Assembly (NCBI GenBank): GCA_003971905.1
Contig: RSEE01000030.1
Location: forward strand, 382,001-446,000
Length of the DNA stretch: 64,000 bases
Direction: 5' to 3'
DNA from: Moniliella sp. 'wahieum'
Taxonomy: Eukaryota > Basidiomycota > Moniliellomycetes > Moniliellales > Moniliellaceae
Shown: positions 24,891 to 37,205 of the stretch, piece by piece
Layout of the letters: every line of letters begins with the position of its first letter
How positions within the stretch are numbered: position 1 is the first letter of the stretch
Translations under genes and position numbers: made by a program
The notes under the pieces: model-generated
Databases searched by the model: none
Told to the model about the DNA's origin: nothing
What the model saw: the letters and a program-made list of their open reading frames with translations, nothing else

Positions 24891-26524
24891 ATGGCAACCC
24901 CACCAGCCAGTTGGAGCGCATCATCCCAAGGATGGGTGCGCCCGTTAACACATGGCGAGCACCTGCTTTCCCTTCAGAGCGACGCCGAGCAGGGCGCCCT
25001 CGACTTTGTCCTTTCTCTCGCTGTGGCCCTACCGCCGCGCAGCGAAGAAGAGGTGCGCAACGCCTGGATTGACACCGTTTCCGTCTGCCCATCTTGGGTG
25101 TCAAGCTGACGGTACGCTTCTTCCCCTCCCCTTCCACTAAACGACGACGGTGAACCGAGCTCATGACCTATACTAATGGTATGTTTGCAGACCTCGGAGT
25201 ATAACACTCTCCAGTGGCTCTACCCACTACCACTCCGGCCCAGATCGATGCCTGGGCCGCGGACACCCTCACTTCGCTGTGTCTCCTACCTCTGAGGAAG
25301 CTACTCAGCAGGCTCGACAGGCTACTAACCAAGCTCTGGACCACAAGTCCACTACCCCTTTGGCGTGTCTCTCACTTTCATTTCATTGGCGACGGCAGCC
25401 GGGCCCACCTCGTGTTCCATGCCCGCCACGCTTGGTACGACGTTCAAGGAGTAGGTACGTTGTCCCTCAATCCACCTTGTTATGAGCTGGCACGATGGCT
25501 GACGCGCTGACGCGGCGTGGGCCATGCTATGGATTTTCATAACAGCTCCTTGGCAGGTGCCTTCCTTACATCTCTTACGTCCACATCTCCTCTCTCCCCC
25601 ATCTTTGGGGGGAGGAACTTACGCGGCTGCCCATTTCGGCCCAGCAAGCCCTGGACGAAGACATTGGTCCGGCCTCGCCCAAGCAGCGGGAGGAAGTCGA
25701 ATGTCGATGGGTTCCTTCTGACCATGGCCAACCAGTCGCATTACGGCTTACCGCTGCGCTCCTCGAGCGAGTGGAGTACGGTAGGAGACAACCGCTCGGT
25801 GCGACGCGTGGATCTAACTGCGGCCCAGACGCAAGAGTGATACAGGCAGCGGAAAAGCTCGAGATGAGCGTCACACCGCTCGTGGTGGCCTGTGCCTGCA
25901 TGCCTTGCAAGGACTCAACGAGCACGGAGAAGGGCACGTGATGTTGTCACTGTTAAATGCGCGACGCTGGTTGCCCCAGCGTGCTGTGGGGACAACAGGA
26001 TGCCCTCATGGCCTCCATGGGCCCGTCTTTCTTGGCTCTACCGACCTGGCGGATCAACCGGAGGAGACGGGCAAGAAGGCCGAGCTAGCTGGCCCCATGG
26101 GCCAGATCCTGCATACCGCACGCGAGTTGTCAGACAACCAAACTGAATTGCTTAATGGACCGAGGCCTGCGCCGCTGTGGGGCGCAGAGGAAGTGGTAAC
26201 GCGTCTCGAGGAAAGCAGCACGCCCCTCAATGTCGCTGCCCCGCCCCCCGATCCGCAACGGATCGTGTGTGTTCGAGCCTCGGCGTGATGGACAAGGGAG
26301 TCCAAGCGGTCCTGCCCACATTGGCGGATGTCACCGTGACTGGGTTCAGCGTCGATGTACGTCTCACGGCCGGGGTGTCGATGTTGCATATTTGGACTTG
26401 GGACGGGCGGATGACGGTGCAGGTGACGGCACCCAAGTGGTTTGATCCGCTCGCGACAGAGCGTGAAGCGGAAGAGACCGTTCGCCTCCTGCTTGCACTG
26501 TGTCATGATGTGCTAGGCCAGTAA
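24891..26524 (+). CDS. CoA-dependent acyltransferase / condensation-fold-like protein
   Basis: Begins at the ATG at 24891 and ends at the TAA at 26522-26524. Introns are 25112-25190 (branch site TACTAAT) and 25455-25556. The early region GWVRPLTHGEHLLSLQSD, SEEEVRNAWIDTV and then RLPILGVKLT resembles the start of fungal condensation-fold acyltransferases, where a short open strand is followed by a W-x-x-[LR]-x-x-x-P-[IL]-L-x motif. FIGDGSRAHLVFHARHAWYDVQGV (about 25385) sits where HHxxxDG is expected and keeps one His and the Asp (HAWYD). Later parts are VTPLVVACACLHAL (helix) and VMLSLLNARRWLP, then a final strand pair VSMLHIWTWDGRMTVQVTAP and DPLATEREAEETVRLLLAL. Frame breaks occur near 25080, 25290 and 25605. 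Substrate unknown; family call moderate. Confidence 0.55.
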
Positions 26525-26771
26525 GGGCGGCTGCAATGCCTTTTTTGCTACAGCCGCGGGAGTGTGTTGCGTTGGGCCACTGCTGGTCCGTTGAGAACAC
26601 ACTGTAATATGTGGAAACCTAGTATTTGTTCTAGAACAAGCAAGTGGAGGTTGGGGACGGCGGCGGTGACGGGAGTCTATTAGAGGGAATGCCAAGGGAA
26701 TAGAAGCACGGCCATCCATTAGGCATTTCCACAGCACAACGCATACAGAGGGCCCAGATGCAGAGTGGGTC

Positions 26772-29430
26772 TCAAGAGTCCGAAACATACCCCAGTGACA
26801 CGTCCTGCTCCTCTGCTGGGGGAACCTCCAGCGGACCGATATCAGCCTCGCCCGAGGCGAGGAGGCGGGCCCGCTCCATCTCCCATATATTAGCCAAGGA
26901 ACGAGTAAGGTTGAGCAGGCCCCAGAGGTAGCCCGAATCGGGTCCGTCCGGATGGGAGGGTGGGAAACAAACGACGGGGCGAGCGAGCCAAGCTGCTCGG
27001 GCCGCCACATCCGTAGGTCCAGGATCGTCAGGGTACCGCACATCCTGGCCAGTGGAGGAATGGGCAAAATCAATGATGCGGATCCTAATCTGCCCCCGGC
27101 CTGGATTCGACGGTGGGACCTCAAACGTCCAGCTGTGCTCATTGAGACACGGTGGTCAAACGCCTCTGAAGCCGATCCTGGACAGTGGAGTGGCCATCGT
27201 AGAGAAACAGAAGCGACGAGGCGTAAAAGCGGTAGCCATGGAGGGAACGCACGACCCTGGTTAGATCTCGAAGCTGCGACACCAGAGAAGGGATGTGATA
27301 AAGAAGAAGGCATTGGCCGTTGTGCAAAAACTTGGACAAGGCGTTGTCAAATTCGTTGGGGCGCCTTTCGGCCATAGTATTTGTCTTGGAAGGTGTAGAC
27401 CTCAGTCGCTGGGTGATAGACTTGCATGCCACAGATCCTCACCCCATGCGACGCGATGTGGTAGCCTCCACCTTGGCCGATTGCGAGGCCCGCTTGGCCT
27501 GAGTGGCATTCAGTCCGTACTGCCTCGTTCCCATCTTGAGGTCCAGAACGCACGGCGCGCGTAGCCGCCCCGTCAGGTCCTCCAATAACAAAAAACAGTC
27601 CGTTCGCTTCATACGGGGCCATGCCCCAGGTACCGTAGAGTCTTCCATGGGAAACACTTCACCGGACCGAGTGGGGTAGAGAGGGGCTCGCACTTGGTCA
27701 CGGGGCTTCCTCCAGCAGGGTAACAGGCGCAGACGTTTGGATGGTCTCGTCGTGACGGGTAGGGTGTTGGGCTCGGTCAGAGGAGTGAGCACGTAAGGGA
27801 GAAGGGCTGCGATGGGTACGGGCATGACGATGGTTACGTTGGTATGGGCCGGAAAACACCTCTCGAAGGACTTGCTCTTGTAATCGCAAGTTGACCGCCG
27901 TTTGCCCACGACCAAAACCAGAAGACTTCTCGGAGAAACTGAAAGGCCCCGCTGGCCCTAACGCTGCTGCAACATCCGAACGGTTACTTTTGATCCCAGG
28001 AGGCAACGGGGGCAATAAACAGGGAGTGGTGTGCTGATTGGGCCGAACATGCGCATCCTCACGGCTCTAATGGAGGGCCTTCACTGTTAATCAGAGGGAG
28101 AGAAAACATCGAAGGTGGCAAAAGGTGACGATTATTCTCGACAGCAACCAGGGGAATCTCCTCATCGTCCTTCTGCCCTTTGAATACCTTTCGTCGAGGT
28201 AGAGACGTGTGAGTTTGATGGGGGCGAGACGAAGTGATGTTCGTCATCGACACGGGGGTGGTAGGGTCATTTTGGAACACAGGACGGTAGGAGACGTTGA
28301 GAACGCCCAAGTAGCGTGGGACAAACTTGAGAAGCTGGCGACTTTCTTGTTCGAGAGCTTCATAAAAATGGTTTTCCTGGGAGACCAAGGCTTGCAGACT
28401 GCGTACTGAGAAACTGGAAGATGGAGCTATGCCCCCCAACTTGGTTGTGAAACGGCTGAAGTTCAATCACCGTGGGAGTAGACTCGGTCATCTCCCTCTC
28501 AGAATCCGAAAGGAGGGAAGAGGTGGTCGCCTCTGAAGGAGCCTTGTGGCCGTGGGATTGATCACACACGCTTCCTCGATCGGCCACGCGGTGATGAAGA
28601 GCCAGAGTCATGACTTTCAGAGTTTTCATCCCATTTGGGAAGGGAGAAACTCCAATTTGAATCCGAAAATGGGTCCTCTCGGTTCGGCGAGATGGGCCCA
28701 GGGTCGACTTCTGTTGCACTCCAAGAACTTGGACGATGAAGGGTTAGGCCGCAGTCAGAGTTTCGGACAGGCTAGAGGTCGCGATGCTAGAGGAAGGGGC
28801 GTATAAAGGTGATACGAGAGATTCTGAGTCCCGATTTGTCGTCCCCCAAAATGTGGATGCAGCTAGTGAAGCCTGGAGATTTGGGGAAGACAGACCCTGG
28901 GCTCCAGAGGATTCCGAAAAGCTGAAGGCTGACCGAGGCTTTGCGACCCGAGGCTTGGGGAATTGGTTGCGTCGGTTGTTCCGAGTACCGTCATAACTGT
29001 TAATGTCGCCACGTACACTGAAACGGTGGATCCTCTCCTATGAACCTCCGATCTGGGATGGAGCTGCGGAGGCTCAGACTGCAGCCGTAGGCACAGGTCA
29101 GAAGGAGTATACTAGCCAAGGGATGACACCTACCTTCTTCGGTGGATCAGTTGCAAGTGGTGCGAAAGGATCGCTGGGTAAAGAAACGTCCAATATTGTG
29201 CTCGGCATGCACGCCTGCAGAGACTTGGAGGGTGGAGGTTGCAGGCAGTGCGTCGCAGAGGCCGTCGACGAGCCCGAATTAGCACTGGAGTGGACACCGT
29301 CGCTCGGGTCGGTGCTAGTGCTGAGTCTAGCGGTGTCGAAAAGTGGACTGGCGTGGAAATCAGGCATAATAGTAGGGTCAGTCGGCTTAAGGGGATTGTC
29401 CTTCTGGCCTGAAGTGTACAAGGGCGCCAT
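26772..29430 (-). CDS. KCS1: Inositol hexakisphosphate kinase
   Basis: Makes inositol pyrophosphates (5-IP7) that signal phosphate and energy status to SPX-domain proteins. The start ATG is at 29430 (MAPLYTSGQKDNP). A long Ser/Pro-rich, probably disordered N-terminus runs to about 28500, with an intron at 29079-29133 (55 bp). The kinase begins at LQPFHNQVGGHS (about 28465) and ALVSQENHFYEALEQES, FVPRYLGVLNVSYRPV. The IPK signature PCVLDLKMGTRQYG (27555) is intact, followed by TTSRRMGVRICGMQVY, FQDKYYGRK, LHGYRFYASSLLFLYDG (about 27200) and the metal-binding IRIIDFAH. The end matches the family (DSGYLWGLLNLTRSL). Several frame breaks lie between the blocks. The PxxxDxKxG and IDF motifs make the call firm; KCS1 rather than IPMK is supported by size and the long N-terminus. 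Confidence 0.9.
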
Positions 29431-29685
29431 GACGCTGCGCGTGCATCCCGTGTTGGGAGACAGTTGGATGAGGAGGAGTGGGTGGTTCGGATTTCAGTGG
29501 TACTCTTCGTGGTGACGGCGATGGAGGGCCGTTTTGAGAAGAGAACAGTGAGCGGAGATGATGATGATGAGGGGGTGGAAGAAAAAGCTTATTGTACAGT
29601 CGGAACCTGATATATACACAGCAATGCCCCTAATACAGGGCGGAGGCAATTTTGATGTTTTGTTGATGGCTATTATGTGACGTTT

Positions 29686-29897
29686 TCATTCTCTTGCGCT
29701 AGTAGTATCAAGCTTCCAAGCAAAATCCAGCCGCTGAGTGTTAGCCCATCGCATGTACGACTCGTACTGGGCGTACTGATATTGCTCGTTTTGAACGAGA
29801 ACGTTCGCACCTGAGATGCGCAAACGAAAGGGATTATAATGATAAGCACCCCCCCCTTCTCGTTCCACCCAGTACGAAGTGTACAGACCTGTCTGAG
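29686..29897 (-). CDS. Possible terminal exon of a small unrecognised protein
   Basis: After an acceptor-like CCATTTCTCAG (ending about 29898) the minus strand reads LYTSYWVEREGGGAYHYNP, FRLRISGANVLVQNEQ, YQYAQYESYMRWANTQ and RLDFAWKLDTTSARE, then a stop at 29686. The aromatic and charged pattern is protein-like and unlike the low-complexity shadow frames nearby. No upstream exon with a start is certain; an ATG at about 29993 (MLRTKKGVWRG) could serve. It lies 250 bp upstream of the KCS1 start on the same strand. I do not recognise the family. Confidence 0.3.
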
Positions 29898-31203
29898 AAA
29901 TGGTTGCTTAAGGGGGAGATGGGGGCGGCTGAGCGTTGAGAAGGGATTGTGCCCAGCACTGCCTCTCCACACACCCTTTTTTGTCCTCAGCATGTTTGGC
30001 CGGACCCTCGGGGTGCGCCACAGCTACCGCTGTACGCGTTGCGGTGCCCGCGCAGCCTAACCCAGCACAACCCACTGTACAATCAGCACGTGGCCTATAT
30101 GTACGGTGACGAGGTGACCGATGTTCATTCAGTCCATCGAGTAAGTTCAGCACGTTCATCGAGTGTTTATCGATCACCATCCCCCCCGCAGCTCTCAATT
30201 CTTCTAGTGCGGGATGCCCACACTGCCGAACGTGCCCTCCGCAGAGGCACCGATCATCCAAGCAGGATGTATGACTAGTGTGACCTAGTGCTAGTGACCG
30301 GTGACCGGTGACCGGTGACCCCGCACGTTTAATAAACTCGTGCTTCTTATCGCGTACCACGCCGCGCGATGATCGGTATCGGTGACGCGGATGATGCATG
30401 ATGAGATCGATGACGGATGGCCGATGTCATCCCTGCGAGCTGTTGCATAGCTGAGATACCTGTGCGACATCAATGGGAGCATTCGTAGGCTGTCCCCCTG
30501 CTGCCCTAGCGCTTCGTCACTGCCCTGCCCTGCCTCCTCCTGGCTGCGCAACTTTCTTTGGCTCCGCTCTCTTCGCTTCCTGTTGGCTTCTCCCAACCAC
30601 CTCAGCTGCTCCTGTATGTTTCATAGCTTCATCCCCCTGTGTAGTCGAGAGGACGGCTCCGTCTCTCCCTACTCATGGTACTGAGTACTCACTGAGTCCC
30701 GCTCATCGGCCAACCAGTTAATTAACAGCCCGAGCACCTGACCCCCACTGCTGCGGGTGTGAGCTGTTGGAAGCGCGGAAATGCACATCATTCTTTTTTC
30801 GTTTTCATACTTCTCTTCCAACAATCTCTCTTAGTCATTGTGGAAAAAGGCGCAACTGCCAAGATCGTATGTCTCTGTCCGCGCGCCTAGGCATGTCTTG
30901 GCCAGCAATAAAACCTGGCGAGGCTGCAATTGCGCCCAGGCTGAGCGAAACAAGTGCCCGGAGTGATCAGCTAGTGATCTCGAAGCAGCCCTGGAATCAA
31001 GTTCGGCCTGCTTGACCACTGATCTAAAAGCAATGCGCCAAAGAGAGTCTTCATTCGATCTAGCTATGTTCGATAGAACGGATGACACCATTGCCCCTAC
31101 AGAGTGCCGTGTGCATTATTACTAGGATATAAAATGATGAGAGTACAGCGAAGCATCGTGTTGGAGCTTTGGGGGTCCGTAAACGCGGATTATGGGGGCG
31201 AAA
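29898..31203. other. Intergenic upstream of KCS1, downstream of Mig1/CreA-like gene
   Basis: No gene supported beyond the possible small exon. Contains the GTGACCG heptamer array (30293-30320), ATGATGCATGATGAGATCG near 30390 and an AGTACT/ACTGAGT cluster near 30680. The 30770-31160 stretch is less GC-rich. Confidence 0.5.
30293..30320. repeat. GTGACCG heptamer tandem array
   Basis: GTGACCG is repeated four times head to tail (the last copy is GTGACC) at 30294-30320, just after GTGTGACCTAGTGCTA. Each junction creates the palindromes GGTGACC-like and ACCGGT. Shorter copies are at 20055-20067, 33502-33523, 36336-36390 and 46715-46727. Confidence 0.85.
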
Positions 31204-33055
<1,852 letters not shown>

Positions 33056-33501
33056 ACTTGGTACAGGGCTTCAGGGAGAGAGGAGTCCTGAGTCGCGTGG
33101 AAAGGCGGGGGTGGTACTGTAACTCCTGGTGAAGATGGGGTGGCGAGGTGGTGGAGGGAAGCGGAGAGAAAAACAAGGAAACGATGAGGGGAGGGGGCTA
33201 AAGGGTTGCTGAGGATGGACAGGGCTGTCCTGGCTTGCTTATGGGGCGCCGTATCGGCAGCTTACACGCTTACGCATCTGGAGTGACTAGTCACAATGAC
33301 TAGAGTGAGCGAGCGCTGAGCGAGCACCGCTCCAACCCGAAACAGAAATCGGCATTGGGGACCTGAATCGTTTGAGGCCATCTGGGCGAAGACGGGCACG
33401 GGGGAGGTGGGCCGCATCTGGCGGGACCAGCAAGGCCGCGGGGCACTGCTCTGCACGGGACCTGTCTTCCCCGGCCACCCCAGCTTCTGGATATCAATGT
33501 C

Positions 33502-33523
33502 CGGTGACCGCTGACCGGTGACC
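33502..33523. repeat. GGTGACC / CTGACCGG cluster
   Basis: Reads CGGTGACCGCTGACCGGTGA then CC; the same words as the heptamer array at 30293, with one diverged copy. Confidence 0.7.
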
Positions 33524-33550
33524 TCATCGAAGCAGTGCTGCCGCTACTTG

Positions 33551-33572
33551 TCATCATGCATCATGCATCATG
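33551..33572. repeat. ATGCATC tandem
   Basis: TCATCATGCATCATGCATCA then TG: three ATCATGC units around two ATGCAT palindromes. Related runs lie at about 34566-34579, 30390-30400 and 56498-56515. Confidence 0.75.
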
Positions 33573-33838
33573 TTTCCCGCGGGGGGAACACCCTGCGTAG
33601 CGGGCAGCAGCAGGCATGCCGCCTGTGTTCGGCCATGCCAGTCCAGACCCTTGGGGCCACGGTGCAGGTGTGACACATCCGCTCTGCGCCCGGCACTCCC
33701 CCCTGCGTGTTGAAGCACTGGCCGCAGACGGATTGGGAATTGTGACTCCGGAGGATTTGAGAACGTCATCGTGGCAGCTGCAGACTGCGGGGGGTGGCGC
33801 TTGTGCGCATCGCGCAAGATCAATTCACTCAAACTGCC

Positions 33839-33980
33839 TCATCGATCATCGTCATCGATCAGCGGTCACTCATCGATCTCATCTCGGACCAGGCCAGTTC
33901 TAGTTCAGTGTTCAGCTGTTCAGCTCTCCCCTTGGCCTTAGGCTTAGGCTGCCTTATCGATGAGATCAACGATCGATGAC
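33839..33980. repeat. ATCGAT-rich stretch
   Basis: CATCGATCATCGTCATCGATC and CTCATCGATCTCATC (33840-33887), then TTATCGATGAGATCAACG and ATCGATGACTG (33953-33981). Four or more ATCGAT palindromes fall in 140 bases. Confidence 0.7.
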
Positions 33981-34469
33981 TGTCTTTGTCTGAGATCTGA
34001 CGATGTTGTGACGATGCCGCCGGGTAGCTTCAAGTGCATCATGCATCGAGGTCATCAGCTCTCAGCGAGTGTGCTCAGCATGGCCCACCAGGCCCCAGGG
34101 CCCACCTAGTCCCCTGCTGGTCTGCTCACATGTCACACATGTCACACCGGTCCGACTCGTGCGCCTCTCGCTACAGGCCCGTGTCTCCACATGGACACGT
34201 CTCCGTTTTCTGTCGTCGGAAGGTCTGAGATCTGGTGCGTTAACCTACCAGCAACTAGTAACCGGCAACTGGTCAGCCCGTGACATCATTGATCATCATC
34301 ATCCATCATTAATCATTCAGAGAGAAGAATGCCCCCACGGTGTTACTTGTTAAACAGGTTAGCCTGGTATACCTTCCTTTTTCTTTTCATCAGTACTAAA
34401 ACAATACCCCTCTCCTAGCACTACACTATTATGATCATTGTCGGTAAGCGAGTGACCAGTGCCCTCTGT

Positions 34470-34502
34470 GAACGTTGAACGAACGTTGTTTTGAACGTTT
34501 TG
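34470..34502. repeat. AACGTT array
   Basis: GAACGTTGAACGAACGTTGT then TTTGAACGTTTT: three AACGTT palindromes in about 30 bases. Confidence 0.75.
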
Positions 34503-34881
34503 AGAGAACCAACTCATGATTCATTCAGCATGGTCCCTGCTGTTGCACGATAGATGAATGTCGATGATGATGCATGATGCCATACTCGGTTCAGAGTCGG
34601 TACTCCCGGAGCTCAGGCCCTTCAAGCATGAATCTTTTGAAGTTTAAGTAAACTCAATGTAAGCTTGCCACGTAAAGCCACCTGGGACCATTTTCGCCAC
34701 AGAAGAGGTTTAGCCCCCCCACACCCGCCCAGAACAGTGGTTCAAATTGACGGCGACCTCCGATCACCGTCGGCCTCCTGAAATAAGGCCTCTCATCAGT
34801 ACTCAGTGCATCCGATCTCGCTTCTCACCGATTTCCCTCACTGGCTTCACCACATCCCCGATCCCGACGGGCCGTGTGTGG

Positions 34882-34936
34882 AGGTTGAACTTCAAACTTC
34901 AACGTTGAACGTCGTGAGACGTTGAGCTCGTTGAGA
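34882..34936. repeat. GTTGAAC / AACGTT array
   Basis: GGTTGAACTTCAAACTTCAA, CGTTGAACGTCGTGAGACGT and TGAGCTCGTTGAG follow one another, again on the GTTGAAC word. Confidence 0.7.
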
Positions 34937-36335
34937 AGGCTTGTAAAATGTAAAAGGCCACTTGAGTTTTCGCGGACATTTTCTAAGGCCTAAACGTACT
35001 AAGTTTTTAAGCCACAGAGAAGACTGAGATCTGAGACTGATTAAGTGGACCGGGGAGGGTACCTAGAAAGGTCGTTGCTGACGCAAATTTGCGTGCGAGC
35101 TTTTGCTTCAGACTTCGTCAGTGGTGTGGGTCCTCTTCCGTTAATATTCATCCGCACACTATCGTTGGACGTTGGACGTTTGCCTGCCACCACCGTTGGG
35201 GCCACGAGCCCATGCAGGGCCTCGTTCCTCCCCAGCAATTCAAATCTGGGGGTGGAAGTTATGTCCATCTTCTGTGAGCCGTTGGGACTGTCAAAACTAT
35301 AGTAACTGGTGCCCCACCATTGGAAGACGTCCTGATGGGGCTATTGTTGTATCCGAGCCCAGGTCTCTAAAGCGCGTGAGCCTGACAGGCTAATGACTCT
35401 CCAATACGGGGCGCAATCATACTGTGTATAACATACTGTGTATAATATTCAGTGTTGTCGTGGTGGTCGTAACCATGTAACCGGTAAACCCACAAGCAGG
35501 AACCCCCTAGAGGGATATCGGCACGGGTCGTGGGCCGTCTGGCTGATGAATAATAGATGGCTAAACAAAGTGAGAAAATTGGATCTCTGTCATAAGTATG
35601 TAGATCGGGGAGAGATGAGTGAAGCTTGTGATGTGCGCGACTGCATATATGAAGCTTGAAGCTTGAAGCTGAAGAAGGAGGGGGAACTAACGTTACGTTT
35701 TTTACGAAGAAGCTTTAGGAGAGAGGGTGCGAAAAGAGAGATAAAAACTTTGGTTTTTTGGGGCTTTGGGTTTTCAAAACTCTCTAGGAGAGGGCTAGGT
35801 CGCACAGCACTAATGAGCCGCTCAAGTGTTCAAGCTATATGGGAGCCCATCTTGGACCTGAGCGATGAGAGCCTGGGTCGGCTGAGCGCTTTATAGCAGC
35901 TGATCCGATGGATATGTTGTTGGTCGAACTAACAAGCCTAAAATGTATGTAGGTAGTATGGTACATAACAACGTGTAGGCATGTACAGTGTTCCTAACCA
36001 GACGTCAAACCAGGCGTCAAAAAGTGTTAATCATCTCAATGCAGTAGCAGTGTGGTGGGGGTGACATGTTCCGTTTGCGGATGCGGTGATACTGAGACAT
36101 GTCTCAGCGAACGCGAGGAACAGTAATAAAAAAGCGAAGTGCGTTATAATACTCCCGAGAATACGTACCAAGTTCTCTGCAGCACCTACCAATGCTCATC
36201 GACATCAGCATCTTAGCGTGTGCGCTTAGGGGTATAGGTGGGCGTAGCACTTGCTGGCACCGCTGCGACGTCGATTAGCTTGTTCAAAGAGACTGTGGGG
36301 CAGTGGAGTGAGTAGGTGACTGTGGCGGGAACACG

Positions 36336-36390
36336 TGGTCACACTGCGGTCACCGGAGCAATCACCGGTCACCGGTCACTAGGTCACTGT
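36336..36390. repeat. GGTCACC / ACCGGT cluster
   Basis: GGTCACACTGCGGTCACCGG, then AATCACCGGTCACCGGTCAC and TAGGTCACTG. This is the reverse complement of the GTGACCG heptamer family, with two ACCGGT palindromes. Confidence 0.75.
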
Positions 36391-37205
36391 GGAAGTTGTC
36401 CGTTGCAGGTTGTTCCTAGTGTTATTCCTTTCTTCCAGAGAGAGAGTAAATACCCCCCATGGTTCGTACACGGCGCCAGAGTTCAAGCTTAAGCTTTAAG
36501 CTTCAAGAGACAGTGTCCGTGTATTGTAATAAGGACACCATTACAGTACAGGGACACGAGAAAAAACGTCACAGCAGAAGCGACTCAAGAGCCTCAATGG
36601 AGGTGGATGGCCGCAATGAGGTCGAGCACTGCGCTCTTGAGTGCCCTTGACCTTGATTGCTTGACTCTCGTTACGTTGTCCATTCTTGATAGCTCCTGTA
36701 TGTGTGTGGCCCTTGTACCCCCTGTCCTTTCCCTAGTGCCAGGATGCCGTCTTTTCATCTTCATCTTCGTATCAACATCCTCTTTAAGTGCTGCAAAGAA
36801 CTTCCATCTGCTGCGCTTTCTCTTCTCGACTTTCAAGTCGTAGACAAGGGCGTGGAGGTGTTCTTGTATACTACGGGGCGGTGCAATCGATTGGTGCTTT
36901 TCATCTATCCGGTTTCCATATACAGACTTGTTTGCGGGCGCTGCTCTCCCTTCAGCCTTCAGCTTCAGCTCCGACCTGTTCAACAAGTTGGCATACGCCA
37001 CACGGCCTCATCTTCGGCTTGAGTCCCACTAACGCGACTGATTGATCTCCTCTACGTGATTTCTCAAAGAGCTGCGCCAAGATTACTGGCAATGTTGGCC
37101 TCACCACACAGCCGCCTTGAGCCAAGGCCCGGAGCGTACAAGAAAGAGAGTAGGCATAGATGATTCCGGCATGCGAAGACAGCAATAGTAAAATCCGCCT
37201 CGCGC

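Larger units (their letters stand above)
33056..37205. other. 4-kb gene-poor block of short palindromic words
   Basis: No gene I can support. From 33.5 to 35 kb the sequence is largely made of reiterated ATGCAT, ATCGAT, ACCGGT and AACGTT words (sub-arrays listed separately). From about 34.9 to 36.6 kb it becomes clearly richer in A and T than the rest of the window, with TATATA- and GTACAT-type stretches. A 135-codon minus-strand frame at 36594-37001 is open but lacks recognisable features and overlaps equally open plus-strand frames. Confidence 0.5.

Noticed and set aside
35340-35430. tRNA-like stretch with AGCCTGACAGGCT hairpin
   Set aside because: The hairpin leaves a three-base loop and there is no T-arm; it is only a local palindrome.
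36594-37001. 135-codon minus-strand frame near DPS1
   Set aside because: Contains Lys/Arg-rich stretches but no recognisable motif, and open plus-strand frames overlap it equally; not enough to call.
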